Part shown: in pieces, positions 17,979 through 26,778 of the stretch
How the letters are laid out: each line of letters begins with the position of its first letter
Position numbering within the stretch: the first letter of the stretch is position 1
Assembly (NCBI GenBank): GCA_029202385.1
Contig: CP119314.1
Location: forward strand, 1,862,501 to 1,926,500
Source of the DNA: Candidatus Sphingomonas phytovorans
GTDB taxonomy: Bacteria; Pseudomonadota; Alphaproteobacteria; Sphingomonadales; Sphingomonadaceae
DNA length: 64,000 nt
Reading direction: 5' to 3'
Position numbers and translations under genes: made by a program
Notes under the pieces: model-generated
Told to the model about the DNA's origin: nothing
What the model saw: the letters and a program-made list of their open reading frames with translations, nothing else
Databases searched by the model: none

Positions 17979-18890
17979 TCAGGCAGCGTAATGATCGGCC
18001 ACGGGCACGGGAAATTTGCGTGCGCAAAAAGCGCAATCGACCACGATCATGCCGTTCTCGTCCGCCATGGAGCGCTGCTCCTCCGCGGGAAATTTCGACA
18101 GGACCGAGGCGATGTAGTCGGGCGAGCAGCGGCAGCCGCGCAGGAGCGGCGCGGTTGGCAGCAGCCGCACCTCATCCTCCTCGTTGAACAGCCGCCACAC
18201 CAGCGCATCGAGCGGAATGGTCGAATCGGCCAACTCGTCGGCCCCCATGGTCTGGCCGAGCACCGCGACATGCTCCCATTCCGGGTGATCGAGCCGGGTA
18301 TGCAGGCGTTCGCGGCCATCCTCGCCCTCGGGCAGATGCTGGAGGAACAGTCCACCCGCGACATGACGGCCGTCGGCCCCGCGCGCAATGCCAACGCGGA
18401 CCAGGGTCGGGATCTGCTCCGACTGGATAAAATAATTCTGCGCCGCCTCGGCGAGGGTCGCGCCATCGAGCGGCACGATACCCTGATAACGCTCCTTGGT
18501 AGCCGCCTGGTCGAAGGTGATCGCGAGATAGCCCTGGCCGAACAGCGCGAACAGGGTTGGATCCTGAGGCCCTTCAGCGAGCCGCTCCTCGTCGAACTGG
18601 ACATAGCCGCGCAGTTCGCCGCCGCGATAGTCGCAGACCAGCAGCTTCACGACGCCGCCGTCGGTCTGGGCCTGGAGAGTGAGCTGGCCGCCCGCATCCT
18701 TCAGCGTGGACCCGATCAGCGCGGCGAGCGTCAACGCCTCGGCGAGCAAAGCCTCGATCGCCGGCGGATAGGCGTGCGCCGTGAGGATCTCGTCGAGCAC
18801 CGGGCCAAGTCGCACGATCCGGCCGCGCGCATGACGCGCCGGAATGGTGAAGCCGAGCGCGCGGTCGAGATCGGCATTGGGTGTTTCCAT
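17979..18890 (-). CDS. hslO: Redox-regulated chaperone Hsp33
   Basis: A 303-residue holdase activated by oxidation. The C-terminal zinc centre is intact, with Cys253 and Cys255 in RGCRCSPD and Cys286 and Cys289 in DCAFCARKF. The N-terminal Hsp33 fold includes ALTLAALIGSTLKDAGGQLTLQAQTDG and VCDYRGGELRGYVQFDEER. It lies downstream of argF, separated by a 132-base spacer that contains an inverted repeat. Confidence 0.96.
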   Translation of the reverse strand: METPNADLDRALGFTIPARHARGRIVRLGPVLDEILTAHAYPPAIEALLAEALTLAALIGSTLKDAGGQLTLQAQTDGGVVKLLVCDYRGGELRGYVQFDEERLAEGPQDPTLFALFGQGYLAITFDQAATKERYQGIVPLDGATLAEAAQNYFIQSEQIPTLVRVGIARGADGRHVAGGLFLQHLPEGEDGRERLHTRLDHPEWEHVAVLGQTMGADELADSTIPLDALVWRLFNEEDEVRLLPTAPLLRGCRCSPDYIASVLSKFPAEEQRSMADENGMIVVDCAFCARKFPVPVADHYAA

Positions 18891-18899
18891 CGAGCAAAT

Positions 18900-18976
18900 C
18901 CGTTCGGTGAGCCTGTCGAAGCCCTGTCCTTCCGTCGACGGGAAGAACAGCCCTTCGACAAGCTCAGGGCGAACGG
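18900..18976. repeat. REP-like inverted repeat (CTGTCGAAG ... CTTCGACAAG)
   Basis: The arms CCGTTCGGTGAGCCTGTCGAAG (18900-18921) and CTTCGACAAGCTCAGGGCGAACGG (18953-18976) are near-perfect inverted repeats around a 31-base centre. The centre itself holds a CCGTCGACGG palindrome. The word CTTCGACAAGCTCAGG is familiar as a dispersed intergenic element in sphingomonads. It sits between argF and hslO and could form an mRNA hairpin. Confidence 0.75.
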
Positions 18977-19022
18977 GTTTCCTTATCAGCCAAAAGATAG
19001 GGCGCGAAATGGCCCGTACAAC

Positions 19023-19946
19023 TCAGCCGATCTGGCCGAAGCACCAGCGCAGGATCGATTTCTGGGCGTGGAGACGATTCTCCGCCTCTTCCCAGATCAG
19101 CGATTGCGGGCCGTCGATCACCGCGGAGACGACTTCTTCCTCGCGGTGGGCCGGCAGGCAATGGAGAAACTTCGCCTCGGGCCTAGCCATCTCCATCAGC
19201 GCCTCGGTGACCTGATAGGGCATCATTGCCGCAAGCTTGGTCTCGGCATGAAGCTGGCCCATGGAAATCCAGGTGTCGGTCACGACGATGTCGGCGCCCT
19301 CGACCGCCTCGCGCGGATCGGCGACGACCCGGGCACGACCGTTGGCGCGGGCGATCATATCCTCATCGGGCTGGAACCCTTGCGGACAGGCGGCCACGAC
19401 GTCGAAATGCAGCAGCGACGCTGCCTCGACGAACGAGGTGAGGACATTGTTGCCATCGCCCAGCCAGGCGACCTTGAGCCTGGGGAGCGACTTGCCGCTT
19501 TCGATGATCGTCAGCAGATCGGCGACGATCTGGCAGGGATGCGATGCATCGGTCAGCCCGTTGATGACGGGCACGCTGGCGTGCGCCGCCATTTCCTCTA
19601 CCTTCGCATGATCGTCGGTGCGGATCATGATCGCGTCGCAATAGCCGGACAGGACGCGCGCGGTGTCGGCAACCGTCTCGCCGCGGCCAAGCTGCGTCGT
19701 GCCGGCGTCCATGACGACTGAACTGCCGCCCAACTGGCGAATCGCCATGTCGAAAGACACGCGGGTTCGGGTCGAGTTCTTCTCGAACACCATTGCCAGC
19801 GCATGACCGGCGAGCGGCGCGTCAGCGTCCGCCCTGCCTTTCGGCCAGCCGGCGCGAGCCGCCTTGCGATCAAGCGCGTCAGCGAGGATCGCGGCGATGC
19901 CGTCCGCACCTGCGTCGGACAGGTCGACGAAATGGCGCACGGCCAC
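19023..19946 (-). CDS. argF: Ornithine carbamoyltransferase
   Basis: A 307-residue arginine-biosynthesis enzyme making citrulline from ornithine and carbamoyl phosphate. The carbamoyl-phosphate loop FEKNSTRTR (STRTR at about 58-62), the [12 protein letters not shown] segment and HCLPAHR are all present. The GTG at 19946 lies one base after the argD stop and matches the family N-terminus ([11 protein letters not shown]). An ATG at 19970 inside argD would add eight residues. It is transcribed after argD. Confidence 0.95.
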   Translation of the reverse strand: MAVRHFVDLSDAGADGIAAILADALDRKAARAGWPKGRADADAPLAGHALAMVFEKNSTRTRVSFDMAIRQLGGSSVVMDAGTTQLGRGETVADTARVLSGYCDAIMIRTDDHAKVEEMAAHASVPVINGLTDASHPCQIVADLLTIIESGKSLPRLKVAWLGDGNNVLTSFVEAASLLHFDVVAACPQGFQPDEDMIARANGRARVVADPREAVEGADIVVTDTWISMGQLHAETKLAAMMPYQVTEALMEMARPEAKFLHCLPAHREEEVVSAVIDGPQSLIWEEAENRLHAQKSILRWCFGQIG

Positions 19947-19947
19947 T

Positions 19948-21138
19948 CTAGTCGTCGCTGGCGGGTACATAGACCCGCGCCGCCTCGGACAGCTTCTCGA
20001 TGCACTCGGCGATATGACTCTCGTCGATCACCAATGGCGGCAGGATCCGCACGACATTCTCGCCGGCAGCGACGGTCAGCAGGCCGTGATTGTCGCGGCA
20101 ATGCGCAACGAAGCGCCGGCTGTCGGACTTGAGCTTGATGCCGAGCATCAGCCCCTTGCCGCGCACGCTGTCGAACAGATGATCGTGATTGGGGATCATC
20201 TGCTCAAGGCCGGCGCGCAGCCGGTCGCCCATCGCAGTCACATGCTCAAGGAAGCCCGGCTCCAGGATCACGTCGAGCACTGCCTCGCCCGCCGCCATGG
20301 CGAGCGGGTTGCCGCCATAGGTCGAGCCGTGCGTACCGATCACCATGCCCTTGGCCGCTTCTTCGGTTGCCAGGCAGGCGCCAAGCGGGAAGCCGCCACC
20401 AATGCCCTTGGCGACCGCGATGATGTCAGGCGTGACGCCATAGAGTTCGTGCGCGAACAACTTGCCCGTGCGGCCATAGCCCGCCTGGACTTCATCGAGC
20501 ACCAGCAGCAGGCCATGCTCGTCGCACGCCTTGCGCAGGCCCTGGAGGAATTCCTCGCTTGCCGGACGAATGCCGCCCTCGCCCTGGATCGGCTCGACCA
20601 GGAAACCGGCGGTATTGTCGTCGATCAGCGCCAGCGCACCGGCGAGATCGTTGAACGTCGCGTAGGCGAAGCCCGGCAGCAGCGGCTCGAAACCGTCGCG
20701 CATCTTCGGCTGGTTCGTCGCGCTGATCGTGCCGAGCGTGCGGCCGTGAAACGCAGTGTCGAAGGTGATCAGCGTGTGCCGCTGCGGATTGCCGTTGGCA
20801 TGGTGATACCGCCGCGCGGTCTTGATCGCGCATTCGACCGCCTCGGCGCCCGAATTGGTGAAGAACACCGTATCGGCGAAGCTCGCGTCGATCAGCCGCT
20901 GCGCGAAATGCTCGCCCTGCGGGCTGCCGTACAGGTTCGACACATGCATCAGCGTCACGGCCTGATCGGCGATCGCCTTCACCAGCCTGGGGTGACCATG
21001 GCCAAGTGCATTGACCGCGATGCCGCTGGCGAAATCGAGATAGCGTTCGCCCTGCTCCCCGATCAGGTAGCAGCCCTCGCCTCGAACCGGCCGCACCCCG
21101 CAGCGGGGATAGACGGGCATGAGTGGGGTGATGGGCAC
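19948..21138 (-). CDS. argD: Acetylornithine/succinyldiaminopimelate aminotransferase
   Basis: A 396-residue class III PLP-dependent transaminase of arginine (and possibly lysine) biosynthesis. Features include [17 protein letters not shown], the [20 protein letters not shown] segment, and the PLP lysine in [28 protein letters not shown] follows. The GTG at 21138 was chosen over an ATG at 21153 because GAGGAGAC lies 6 bases upstream. It leads argD-argF, with hslO downstream. Confidence 0.93.
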   Translation of the reverse strand: MPITPLMPVYPRCGVRPVRGEGCYLIGEQGERYLDFASGIAVNALGHGHPRLVKAIADQAVTLMHVSNLYGSPQGEHFAQRLIDASFADTVFFTNSGAEAVECAIKTARRYHHANGNPQRHTLITFDTAFHGRTLGTISATNQPKMRDGFEPLLPGFAYATFNDLAGALALIDDNTAGFLVEPIQGEGGIRPASEEFLQGLRKACDEHGLLLVLDEVQAGYGRTGKLFAHELYGVTPDIIAVAKGIGGGFPLGACLATEEAAKGMVIGTHGSTYGGNPLAMAAGEAVLDVILEPGFLEHVTAMGDRLRAGLEQMIPNHDHLFDSVRGKGLMLGIKLKSDSRRFVAHCRDNHGLLTVAAGENVVRILPPLVIDESHIAECIEKLSEAARVYVPASDD

Positions 21139-21156
21139 CGCAGGTCTCCTCAACAG

Positions 21157-21182
21157 AAAAGGGCGGCCCAGCCGGGCCGCCC
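21157..21182 (-). terminator. GC-rich hairpin with T-tract just upstream of argD
   Basis: On the minus strand, GGGCGGCCC and GGGCCGCCC form a perfect 9-bp stem around GGCT, followed by TTTTC. It would terminate transcripts from the flavin oxidoreductase gene that ends at 21260. It also lies between a possible argD promoter (21191-21220) and the argD ribosome site, so it could act in the argD leader. Confidence 0.75.
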
Positions 21183-21190
21183 GGAGCGGG

Positions 21191-21220
21191 TGTTTACGAG
21201 GCAGCGGCCCCCCGCGTCAA
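21191..21220 (-). promoter_or_regulatory. Possible argD promoter
   Basis: On the minus strand, TTGACG (21215-21220) and TAAACA (21191-21196) are separated by 18 bases and resemble a sigma-70 -35/-10 pair. The start of transcription would fall directly before the hairpin at 21157-21182. The match is modest and unsupported by other data. Confidence 0.35.
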
Positions 21221-21259
21221 TATGAAGGTCCGGGCACGTCGAAACTGCGCCCGACACCA

Positions 21260-22663
21260 TCAATCGCCGGTCAGGATGCGGTCCACGAGCTGCTTCACCG
21301 TGGGCACGAACCCGTTCGAATAGAACGGATCACTCTTGAAATTATACGCGCCGTGCCCGGCGAACATCAGATTCTGGTCGATCGGCCCGCCATGGGCAAT
21401 GTCCTGAAGCGTCTTCTGGATGCAGAAGCTGCGCGGATCGGCGAGGCGGCCGGTCGAATTGGTTTCGCTGTCAGCCCAGGACGAGAAGGCGCACTGGCTG
21501 AGACAGCCCATGCAATCCGCCTGGTCCTTGCGGATCACGCTCTTCTCCTCGGGCGTGACGAAGACGAGCGTGTTGTCGGGAGTCTTCAGCGCGTCGGTGA
21601 AACCGTCGCCGAACCATTGACGGGCGCGGAGCAGGTCGTTGCGCGTCACCCAGAAATTCTTGCCCTTCACGCCCACGTCGAGTTGGAAGACGTGATCGCC
21701 AGCCTCCTGGGTGGAAAAGGCGATCTGGCGTTCTGACCGCGCCTCGAGCGAGCGCAGGAAGGGATTGCGGACCGCGCTTGAATAGAAACCGGTGGGCGAG
21801 AAGCGGTGAAGCAGGACCTCGCCTTCCTCGATATTGGTGAGCTTGGCCTTCCAGCCTTCGGGAATCGGACTTTCCTGAGTCAGTAGCGGGCGCGTGCCGA
21901 ACTGGAAGGCAATGCTGCCGAGTTCGGGATTGTCGATCCAGTTGTTCCAGTCGCGCAGATACCAGACGCCGCCGGCCATGATGATCGGCACGTCATCGGA
22001 TATGCCACCTTCGCGCATCGTCTCGCGCAACGCCTTCACCCGGGGATAGGGATCCTCGGGCTTCAGCGGGTCCTCGGCATTGGACAGGCCGTTATGCCCC
22101 CCGGCGAGCCAGGGGTCCTCATAGACCACCGCAGCGAGCCAGTCCGCGGCCTTGGAATAGGCCCGCTTCCACAGCGCGCGGAAGGCGCGGCCGGAGCTGA
22201 TGATAGGCAGATAGTTGACGTTATAGGACGCCGCGATCTCCGACAGCTTGTACGGCATGCCGGCGCCGCAGGTGACGCCCGCGACCATGCCGCGCGTCCG
22301 CTCCAGCACGCCGTGCAGGATGCGCTGGGCACCGCCCATTTCCCACAGCACGTTGATGTTGATCGCGCCCTTGCCACCCGCGATGTCGAATGCGCGCCTG
22401 ACCTGCTGCACGGCGCCCTCGATCGCATATTCGATCAGTTCCTCGTGCCGCTCGCGGCGGTTGAGCGCCCGATAGATCTGCGGAATGATCTTGCCGTCGG
22501 GATCGTAGCTGTCGGCGTTGACGGCGGACACGGTACCGATACCACCGGCCGCCGCCCAGGCGCCGGCTGACGCGTGGTTGGTCGCGGCGACGCCTTTTCC
22601 GCCCTCCACCAGCGGCCAGACTTCCTGGCCGTTATAGATGATGGGCTTAAGACCTTTGAACAC
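21260..22663 (-). CDS. Nitronate monooxygenase-family FMN-dependent oxidoreductase
   Basis: A 467-residue TIM-barrel flavoprotein related to nitronate monooxygenase/2-nitropropane dioxygenase. The glycine-rich regions TNHASAGAWAAAGGIGTVSAVN and VPIIMAGGVWYLRDW fit FMN-phosphate binding. It is longer than the classical enzyme (about 330 residues). The C-terminal part carries a cysteine cluster (DCMGCLSQCAFSSW) and a further Cys in RSFCIQ. The cysteines could bind metal or an Fe-S cluster, which is inference. The substrate is unknown. It is a single gene followed by a terminator. Confidence 0.85.
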   Translation of the reverse strand: MFKGLKPIIYNGQEVWPLVEGGKGVAATNHASAGAWAAAGGIGTVSAVNADSYDPDGKIIPQIYRALNRRERHEELIEYAIEGAVQQVRRAFDIAGGKGAININVLWEMGGAQRILHGVLERTRGMVAGVTCGAGMPYKLSEIAASYNVNYLPIISSGRAFRALWKRAYSKAADWLAAVVYEDPWLAGGHNGLSNAEDPLKPEDPYPRVKALRETMREGGISDDVPIIMAGGVWYLRDWNNWIDNPELGSIAFQFGTRPLLTQESPIPEGWKAKLTNIEEGEVLLHRFSPTGFYSSAVRNPFLRSLEARSERQIAFSTQEAGDHVFQLDVGVKGKNFWVTRNDLLRARQWFGDGFTDALKTPDNTLVFVTPEEKSVIRKDQADCMGCLSQCAFSSWADSETNSTGRLADPRSFCIQKTLQDIAHGGPIDQNLMFAGHGAYNFKSDPFYSNGFVPTVKQLVDRILTGD

Positions 22664-22729
22664 ACGACCTCCGACTTTGACTTACGTTCGATATAGCGTT
22701 TGGGTTGCGCTTAGCGAGAAAATTGCGAC

Positions 22730-23866
22730 TCAGGCCAGGGTCCCCGGCCTGCCCATCGCCTCTTCGTAGAGTGCAGCATAGCGGGCGATCATCACGCCCT
22801 CATCATAGTCCACCACTGCCTTTGCCCTGTTTCGGGACCCGACAAAGGCACGGGCGGCCGGCGGACATCCGGCAAGCGCCTGAAGCGAATCCCGCAGCCG
22901 GACTTCGGTCCGATCGACGATATAAGCGTCGTTCTCGGGCGCTACCATGTGCGGGATATCCCCCACCTTCGGCGCCGCGATCGGCAGCCCCGCCGCCATC
23001 CCCTCGATGACGGCGATCGGGAACTGTTCGCTTTTCGACGAGAGCGCGAGGATGTCGAACAGGCCGATATAGCGATGCGGCTCCGGCAGGAAGCCGGGCA
23101 GATGGAGCCGGTCCTCCATGCCCATCGCCTCCGCCGTATCCATGATCCGCTCTCGCTCGGGCCCCTCTCCGACAATCACCAGCCGCACGCGCGACGATAC
23201 GCCGCCGACCGCGCGGACCAGGGCAGGAAGGTCCTTCACCTCGCGCAGGCCGGCAAGCGTGCCGATCACGACCTCGCCAGGCTTGCGACGGAAGCCGGGA
23301 ATCGCCTTTGGATCCGGCTTCCCCGCATAGAGGGCCGTATCGATGCCATTGGGGATGCGGTGGATACGCTCCGGCGGCTGCTTCCAGCTGCGCAGGGCGA
23401 TCTTCTCCAGCGTCTGCGACGGCACGACCAGCGCGTACATAGCCGGCAGCGCGAGACGCCGATACATGTTGCGCTCGATCTTCAGCCCGCTGGCCTCGTC
23501 GGCGTTGAAACCGTCCTCGTGATGGACCAGCGGCGGCATGCCCTTCGAAAAGACACGTCGCGCCATCACACCGTCCACCGCGCCCCAATTATAGGTCAGC
23601 ACCAGGTCGAAACGCCGCATGAACTTCGCCAGCGCCTCGTAGCGCGAGACCGAAGGCTTGCCGGTCAACGGCGGCGGATTCTGCGCGATCTCGTATCTGA
23701 TTCCCGCGGCGATCGCGTCGCGCGCACCAAGCTGGTCGGGCATGCCGGAGACGATAGTGTGCCGCGCGCGTTCGCCGAACGCATTCATCAGGCGAACCGC
23801 CCGCGCCTCCTTGCCGCCCAGGCTGAAGGTCGAATGGAGGTGCAGGATGTTGACGGGCTGCGGCAT
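22730..23866 (-). CDS. GT4-type glycosyltransferase
   Basis: A 378-residue GT-B glycosyltransferase of group 1. The N-terminal domain starts with VNILHLHSTFSLGGKEARAVRL, the GGxE-type acceptor loop. The C-terminal domain has VVIGTLAGLREVKDLPALVRAV, LVIVGEGPERERI and the EX7E-type nucleotide-sugar site EQFPIAVIEGMAAGLPI. Donor and acceptor are not predictable. It follows the GH130-like gene by 80 bases on the same strand, pointing to glycan metabolism. Confidence 0.9.
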   Translation of the reverse strand: MPQPVNILHLHSTFSLGGKEARAVRLMNAFGERARHTIVSGMPDQLGARDAIAAGIRYEIAQNPPPLTGKPSVSRYEALAKFMRRFDLVLTYNWGAVDGVMARRVFSKGMPPLVHHEDGFNADEASGLKIERNMYRRLALPAMYALVVPSQTLEKIALRSWKQPPERIHRIPNGIDTALYAGKPDPKAIPGFRRKPGEVVIGTLAGLREVKDLPALVRAVGGVSSRVRLVIVGEGPERERIMDTAEAMGMEDRLHLPGFLPEPHRYIGLFDILALSSKSEQFPIAVIEGMAAGLPIAAPKVGDIPHMVAPENDAYIVDRTEVRLRDSLQALAGCPPAARAFVGSRNRAKAVVDYDEGVMIARYAALYEEAMGRPGTLA

Positions 23867-23946
23867 CGGGAGGGTGCGTTAGCGGGAAAAGATTGGTGCG
23901 TCATTACTGAGTGCCATCCTGCCCGCTTCCCGAAGGCGGGATGGGA

Positions 23947-25062
23947 TCAGGCGAACATCGTCTTCGGCACGTGAGTGATCCGGCAGGCCAGATCCGCCTC
24001 GCCACTTGCGACGATGTAATGGTCGCCCGCGTCGGCGATCCCCGTCGTGAAGACGACATTGTCGATATACATCAAATTCTTCAGCGGCTCGGTCAGTGCC
24101 GGAGCCGGTTCGATGAGCGGTCCGTGGCTGCTGCGGACCACCTGTGACGGATCGTCGCGATCGAGCAGCGACCAATAGGTGCGATAGATGCCGATCACGC
24201 CGAGCGGTTCCACGCCGTGCCACAGGCTGAGCCAGCCATCGTCGGTCAGGACGGGAGGCGCACCGCCGCCCATGCGCGCCGTCGCCATGGTCGCCGAATG
24301 CGGGCGGATGCCGGGCTTGTCGAATGGCTTCCAGTGAAGCGCGTCGGGCGAGCTGGCCAGGTTGATCGACGGCCCGGCGCGCCATTCGCTGCCCGGCGGA
24401 TAGGCGAAATAAAGATCGCCGAGCGGCCGGGTCTGCGCCCAGTGTTTGCCGCCGATCAGTCCCTCGAAGATCAGCATATCCTTGTTCTGGTGATCGAGAA
24501 CGATTCCCTCCAGCGTCCAGTCCATCGCGTCCTCGGAACTGTAGAGCGTCGTGGAATGGCGTTCGGGGCTGACGGAACAGGTCGTCATCAGATAGCGGCC
24601 ACCGACCCTGCTGATCCGTGCATCCTCGACGCCGTAGCATTGATAGGGCGCGCGCGGCGTGACCGCCCGGTCGTAATGCACCGCAACCACCCCGCAGCTG
24701 TCAGCGGACAGTTCAACGGGGAGCAGCCAGGACAGCGAGGTCAATGCCATCACCTTCCAGCCACCGCCGCGCATCATGAATTTCCGCGGGTCGGAGGTGT
24801 CGACGAAATCGAGCGGCCAGGCGTCGAGCACATAGCCGTCGCCATCGCTGCGGATCGCATGGATGTGACCATCGGCGATCGGCGTGCGCAATGCCTCGGC
24901 CACGCGCACCATGAGCAGCAAATTGCCGTTGGGCAGGCGGGTCATGCCCGGATTGAACGCGCCGAGCACATAGGTTTCGGCACCGAGCTTGCCGGCGAGC
25001 GGCGAGCGCGACAGATCCACGTCGCGCGGGCCGAAAACGAGACGATCGACGGTGAAGCTCAT
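23947..25062 (-). CDS. GH130-like beta-mannoside phosphorylase/hydrolase
   Basis: A 371-residue protein with a five-bladed beta-propeller pattern and GH130-like motifs. These are FNPGMTRLPNGNLLLMVRVAE, CYGVEDARISRVGGRYLMTTC (the catalytic-type Asp in VEDAR), a KDMLIFEGLIGGKHW segment and WHGVEPLGVIGIYRTYWSLLD. GH130 enzymes phosphorolyse or hydrolyse beta-mannosides. The exact substrate cannot be told. Its start overlaps the SDR stop by 4 bases (ATGA), and a glycosyltransferase follows. No signal peptide is seen, so it acts in the cytoplasm. Confidence 0.8.
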   Translation of the reverse strand: MSFTVDRLVFGPRDVDLSRSPLAGKLGAETYVLGAFNPGMTRLPNGNLLLMVRVAEALRTPIADGHIHAIRSDGDGYVLDAWPLDFVDTSDPRKFMMRGGGWKVMALTSLSWLLPVELSADSCGVVAVHYDRAVTPRAPYQCYGVEDARISRVGGRYLMTTCSVSPERHSTTLYSSEDAMDWTLEGIVLDHQNKDMLIFEGLIGGKHWAQTRPLGDLYFAYPPGSEWRAGPSINLASSPDALHWKPFDKPGIRPHSATMATARMGGGAPPVLTDDGWLSLWHGVEPLGVIGIYRTYWSLLDRDDPSQVVRSSHGPLIEPAPALTEPLKNLMYIDNVVFTTGIADAGDHYIVASGEADLACRITHVPKTMFA

Positions 25063-25817
25063 TCGCTGGCCTGTGCACGAGGGGCGATCGTCAATTGCTG
25101 GACGACGGCGCGGTTGGGTTGAGTGAGGATGTAGTGGACGCCGACGGCGATGTCCTCCGCCCGGAGCGATTCTTCCGCGCGGATCATCTCGCGCTGCTTG
25201 TCTGGTGGAATATCGGGCAATTGCATGTCCGAACCCGTCTTGCCCGGCTCGACGAGCGACACCTTCACGCCCTTTGGCCCCATCTCACGGCGAAAGGCTT
25301 CGGCAAAGCCCTGGATGCCGTATTTGATCCCGGCATAGACGGTCGAGTGAGCGCCGAGCACGTGCGCGCTCATCGAGCCGATCAGGACGATATCGCCCTG
25401 CCCGTCGAGCTTCTCCACCGCCGCATGCGCGGTCAGCAGATAGGCGGTGAAATCAGTCGCGATGGCGTAGCGCAGGTCGGACTCCGACATTTCGCTCAGC
25501 CCGTCAGCCGGGATGGCGGCATCGATTACGGCGATGTCGAGACCACCCAGCCACGCCACACCCTTTTCCACGAGGGCGGCCACATTGTCGGTGTCGGCCA
25601 GGTCGATGGCGATGCCGTTCCCCTCGCCGACCTGCCTGATACGGTCCAGCGCGTTCTTCAGATGCGTCGGATCGCGGCCGCAGATGAAGACCCTTACCCC
25701 TTCGGAAGCGAGCAGCACTGCGATGGCGCGACCGATACCGGTGGTGCCGCCGGTGATGATGGCCCGCTTGCCGGCAAGGCCGACCACCTCGGTATGGGCA
25801 TCCGACAGATCGAGCAT
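25059..25817 (-). CDS. SDR-family oxidoreductase
   Basis: A 252-residue classical short-chain dehydrogenase. The cofactor loop is TGGTTGIGRA (TGxxxGIG), and the catalytic Ser and YxxxK occur in IGSMSAHVLGAHSTVYAGIKYG. The Arg in CGRDPTH after the second strand suggests NADP(H). A PG motif (VSLVEPGKTGSD) follows. The substrate is unknown. It is translationally coupled to the GH130-like gene, so it may act on the same sugar. Confidence 0.9.
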   Translation of the reverse strand: MLDLSDAHTEVVGLAGKRAIITGGTTGIGRAIAVLLASEGVRVFICGRDPTHLKNALDRIRQVGEGNGIAIDLADTDNVAALVEKGVAWLGGLDIAVIDAAIPADGLSEMSESDLRYAIATDFTAYLLTAHAAVEKLDGQGDIVLIGSMSAHVLGAHSTVYAGIKYGIQGFAEAFRREMGPKGVKVSLVEPGKTGSDMQLPDIPPDKQREMIRAEESLRAEDIAVGVHYILTQPNRAVVQQLTIAPRAQASE

Positions 25818-25850
25818 GCGTGCCTCCGAGCGTGTGGGAGGAAGACGCGC

Positions 25851-26741
25851 TCAGGCGGTGACGGGTTCCCTCGGGATGCGACCGAGCAGGCGGTCGATCG
25901 CCGCGACCGCCTCGGGTTCGTCGAGCGCAGGCGTATGGCCGACGCCAGTCACCGTCACCAGTTCCGCATCCTCAAGCGCCGCAGCCATGCGTTCAGCCGT
26001 CCTTGCTCCGAGCACGTCCGAACGGCCGCCGCGCAGGATCAGCACCGGCACCTCCTTCAACTGCTCCAGCGCACGCCACATATCCGGCCCGGCCTCGTTG
26101 CCGGGGACACGGAACGGTTCGGCGATCTTCATGTCATAGTCGAGCACGATGCGACCCGCGCTGTTCAGCCGGTAGAGCCGCTTGGCCATCGCCAGCCAGT
26201 CCTCGATCTCATAGTGCGGATAGACATCGCCATTGGCCTCGGCGACGGCGCGCGCGGCGTGCATCCAGGTCGGCCAGGTGTTCGACTTGCCGACATAGGT
26301 GCGGATACGTGACAGGCCCGCCGTCTCGATCTCCGGTCCCACGTCGTTGAGCAGGGCGCCCGCGATCTTCTCCCGCGCGGTGCCGGCGAGCAGCATGGTA
26401 ACGATCCCGCCGAGCGAGGTCCCGAACGCGATAAAGGAAGGCACCGCCAGTTCGCCGAGCAACGCCTCGACATCCTGCACATAGGTGAGCGGGACGTAGG
26501 TCATCGGATCCTTGGCATAAGCGCTTTCGCCACGCCCGCGCAGATCGACCGCGATGACTCGCCATTCCGGGGAAAGCCGCGCCGCCAGATCCTCGAAATC
26601 ACGCGCGTTGCGCGTCAGGCCCGGCAGGCAGACGATCGGCGGCCGATCCTCCCGTCCCGGATAGTCGCGATAGTGAAGGCGCAGTCCGTCGTTCGACCAC
26701 CAGTAACGATTTTCCCAATGACGATTTTCTGGGGCGGACAT
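25851..26741 (-). CDS. Alpha/beta-fold hydrolase
   Basis: A 296-residue alpha/beta hydrolase. The oxyanion segment is CLPGLTRNARDF and the nucleophile elbow is FGTSLGGIV. A helical cap, the acid in LILRGGRSDVLG and the His in VTGVGHTPALDEPEA complete the triad. The family includes esterases, lactonases and dehalogenases, and the substrate is unknown. It is 33 bases upstream of the SDR gene on the same strand and divergent from selO. Confidence 0.88.
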   Translation of the reverse strand: MSAPENRHWENRYWWSNDGLRLHYRDYPGREDRPPIVCLPGLTRNARDFEDLAARLSPEWRVIAVDLRGRGESAYAKDPMTYVPLTYVQDVEALLGELAVPSFIAFGTSLGGIVTMLLAGTAREKIAGALLNDVGPEIETAGLSRIRTYVGKSNTWPTWMHAARAVAEANGDVYPHYEIEDWLAMAKRLYRLNSAGRIVLDYDMKIAEPFRVPGNEAGPDMWRALEQLKEVPVLILRGGRSDVLGARTAERMAAALEDAELVTVTGVGHTPALDEPEAVAAIDRLLGRIPREPVTA

Positions 26742-26778
26742 GGTTGCATCCTGCGGTTTGCACCTCCCATATCACCGG

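Noticed and set aside
17457..19721. A 754-codon plus-strand open frame across hslO and argF
   Set aside because: Shadow of the minus-strand genes; no domain is visible and it crosses an intergenic inverted repeat.
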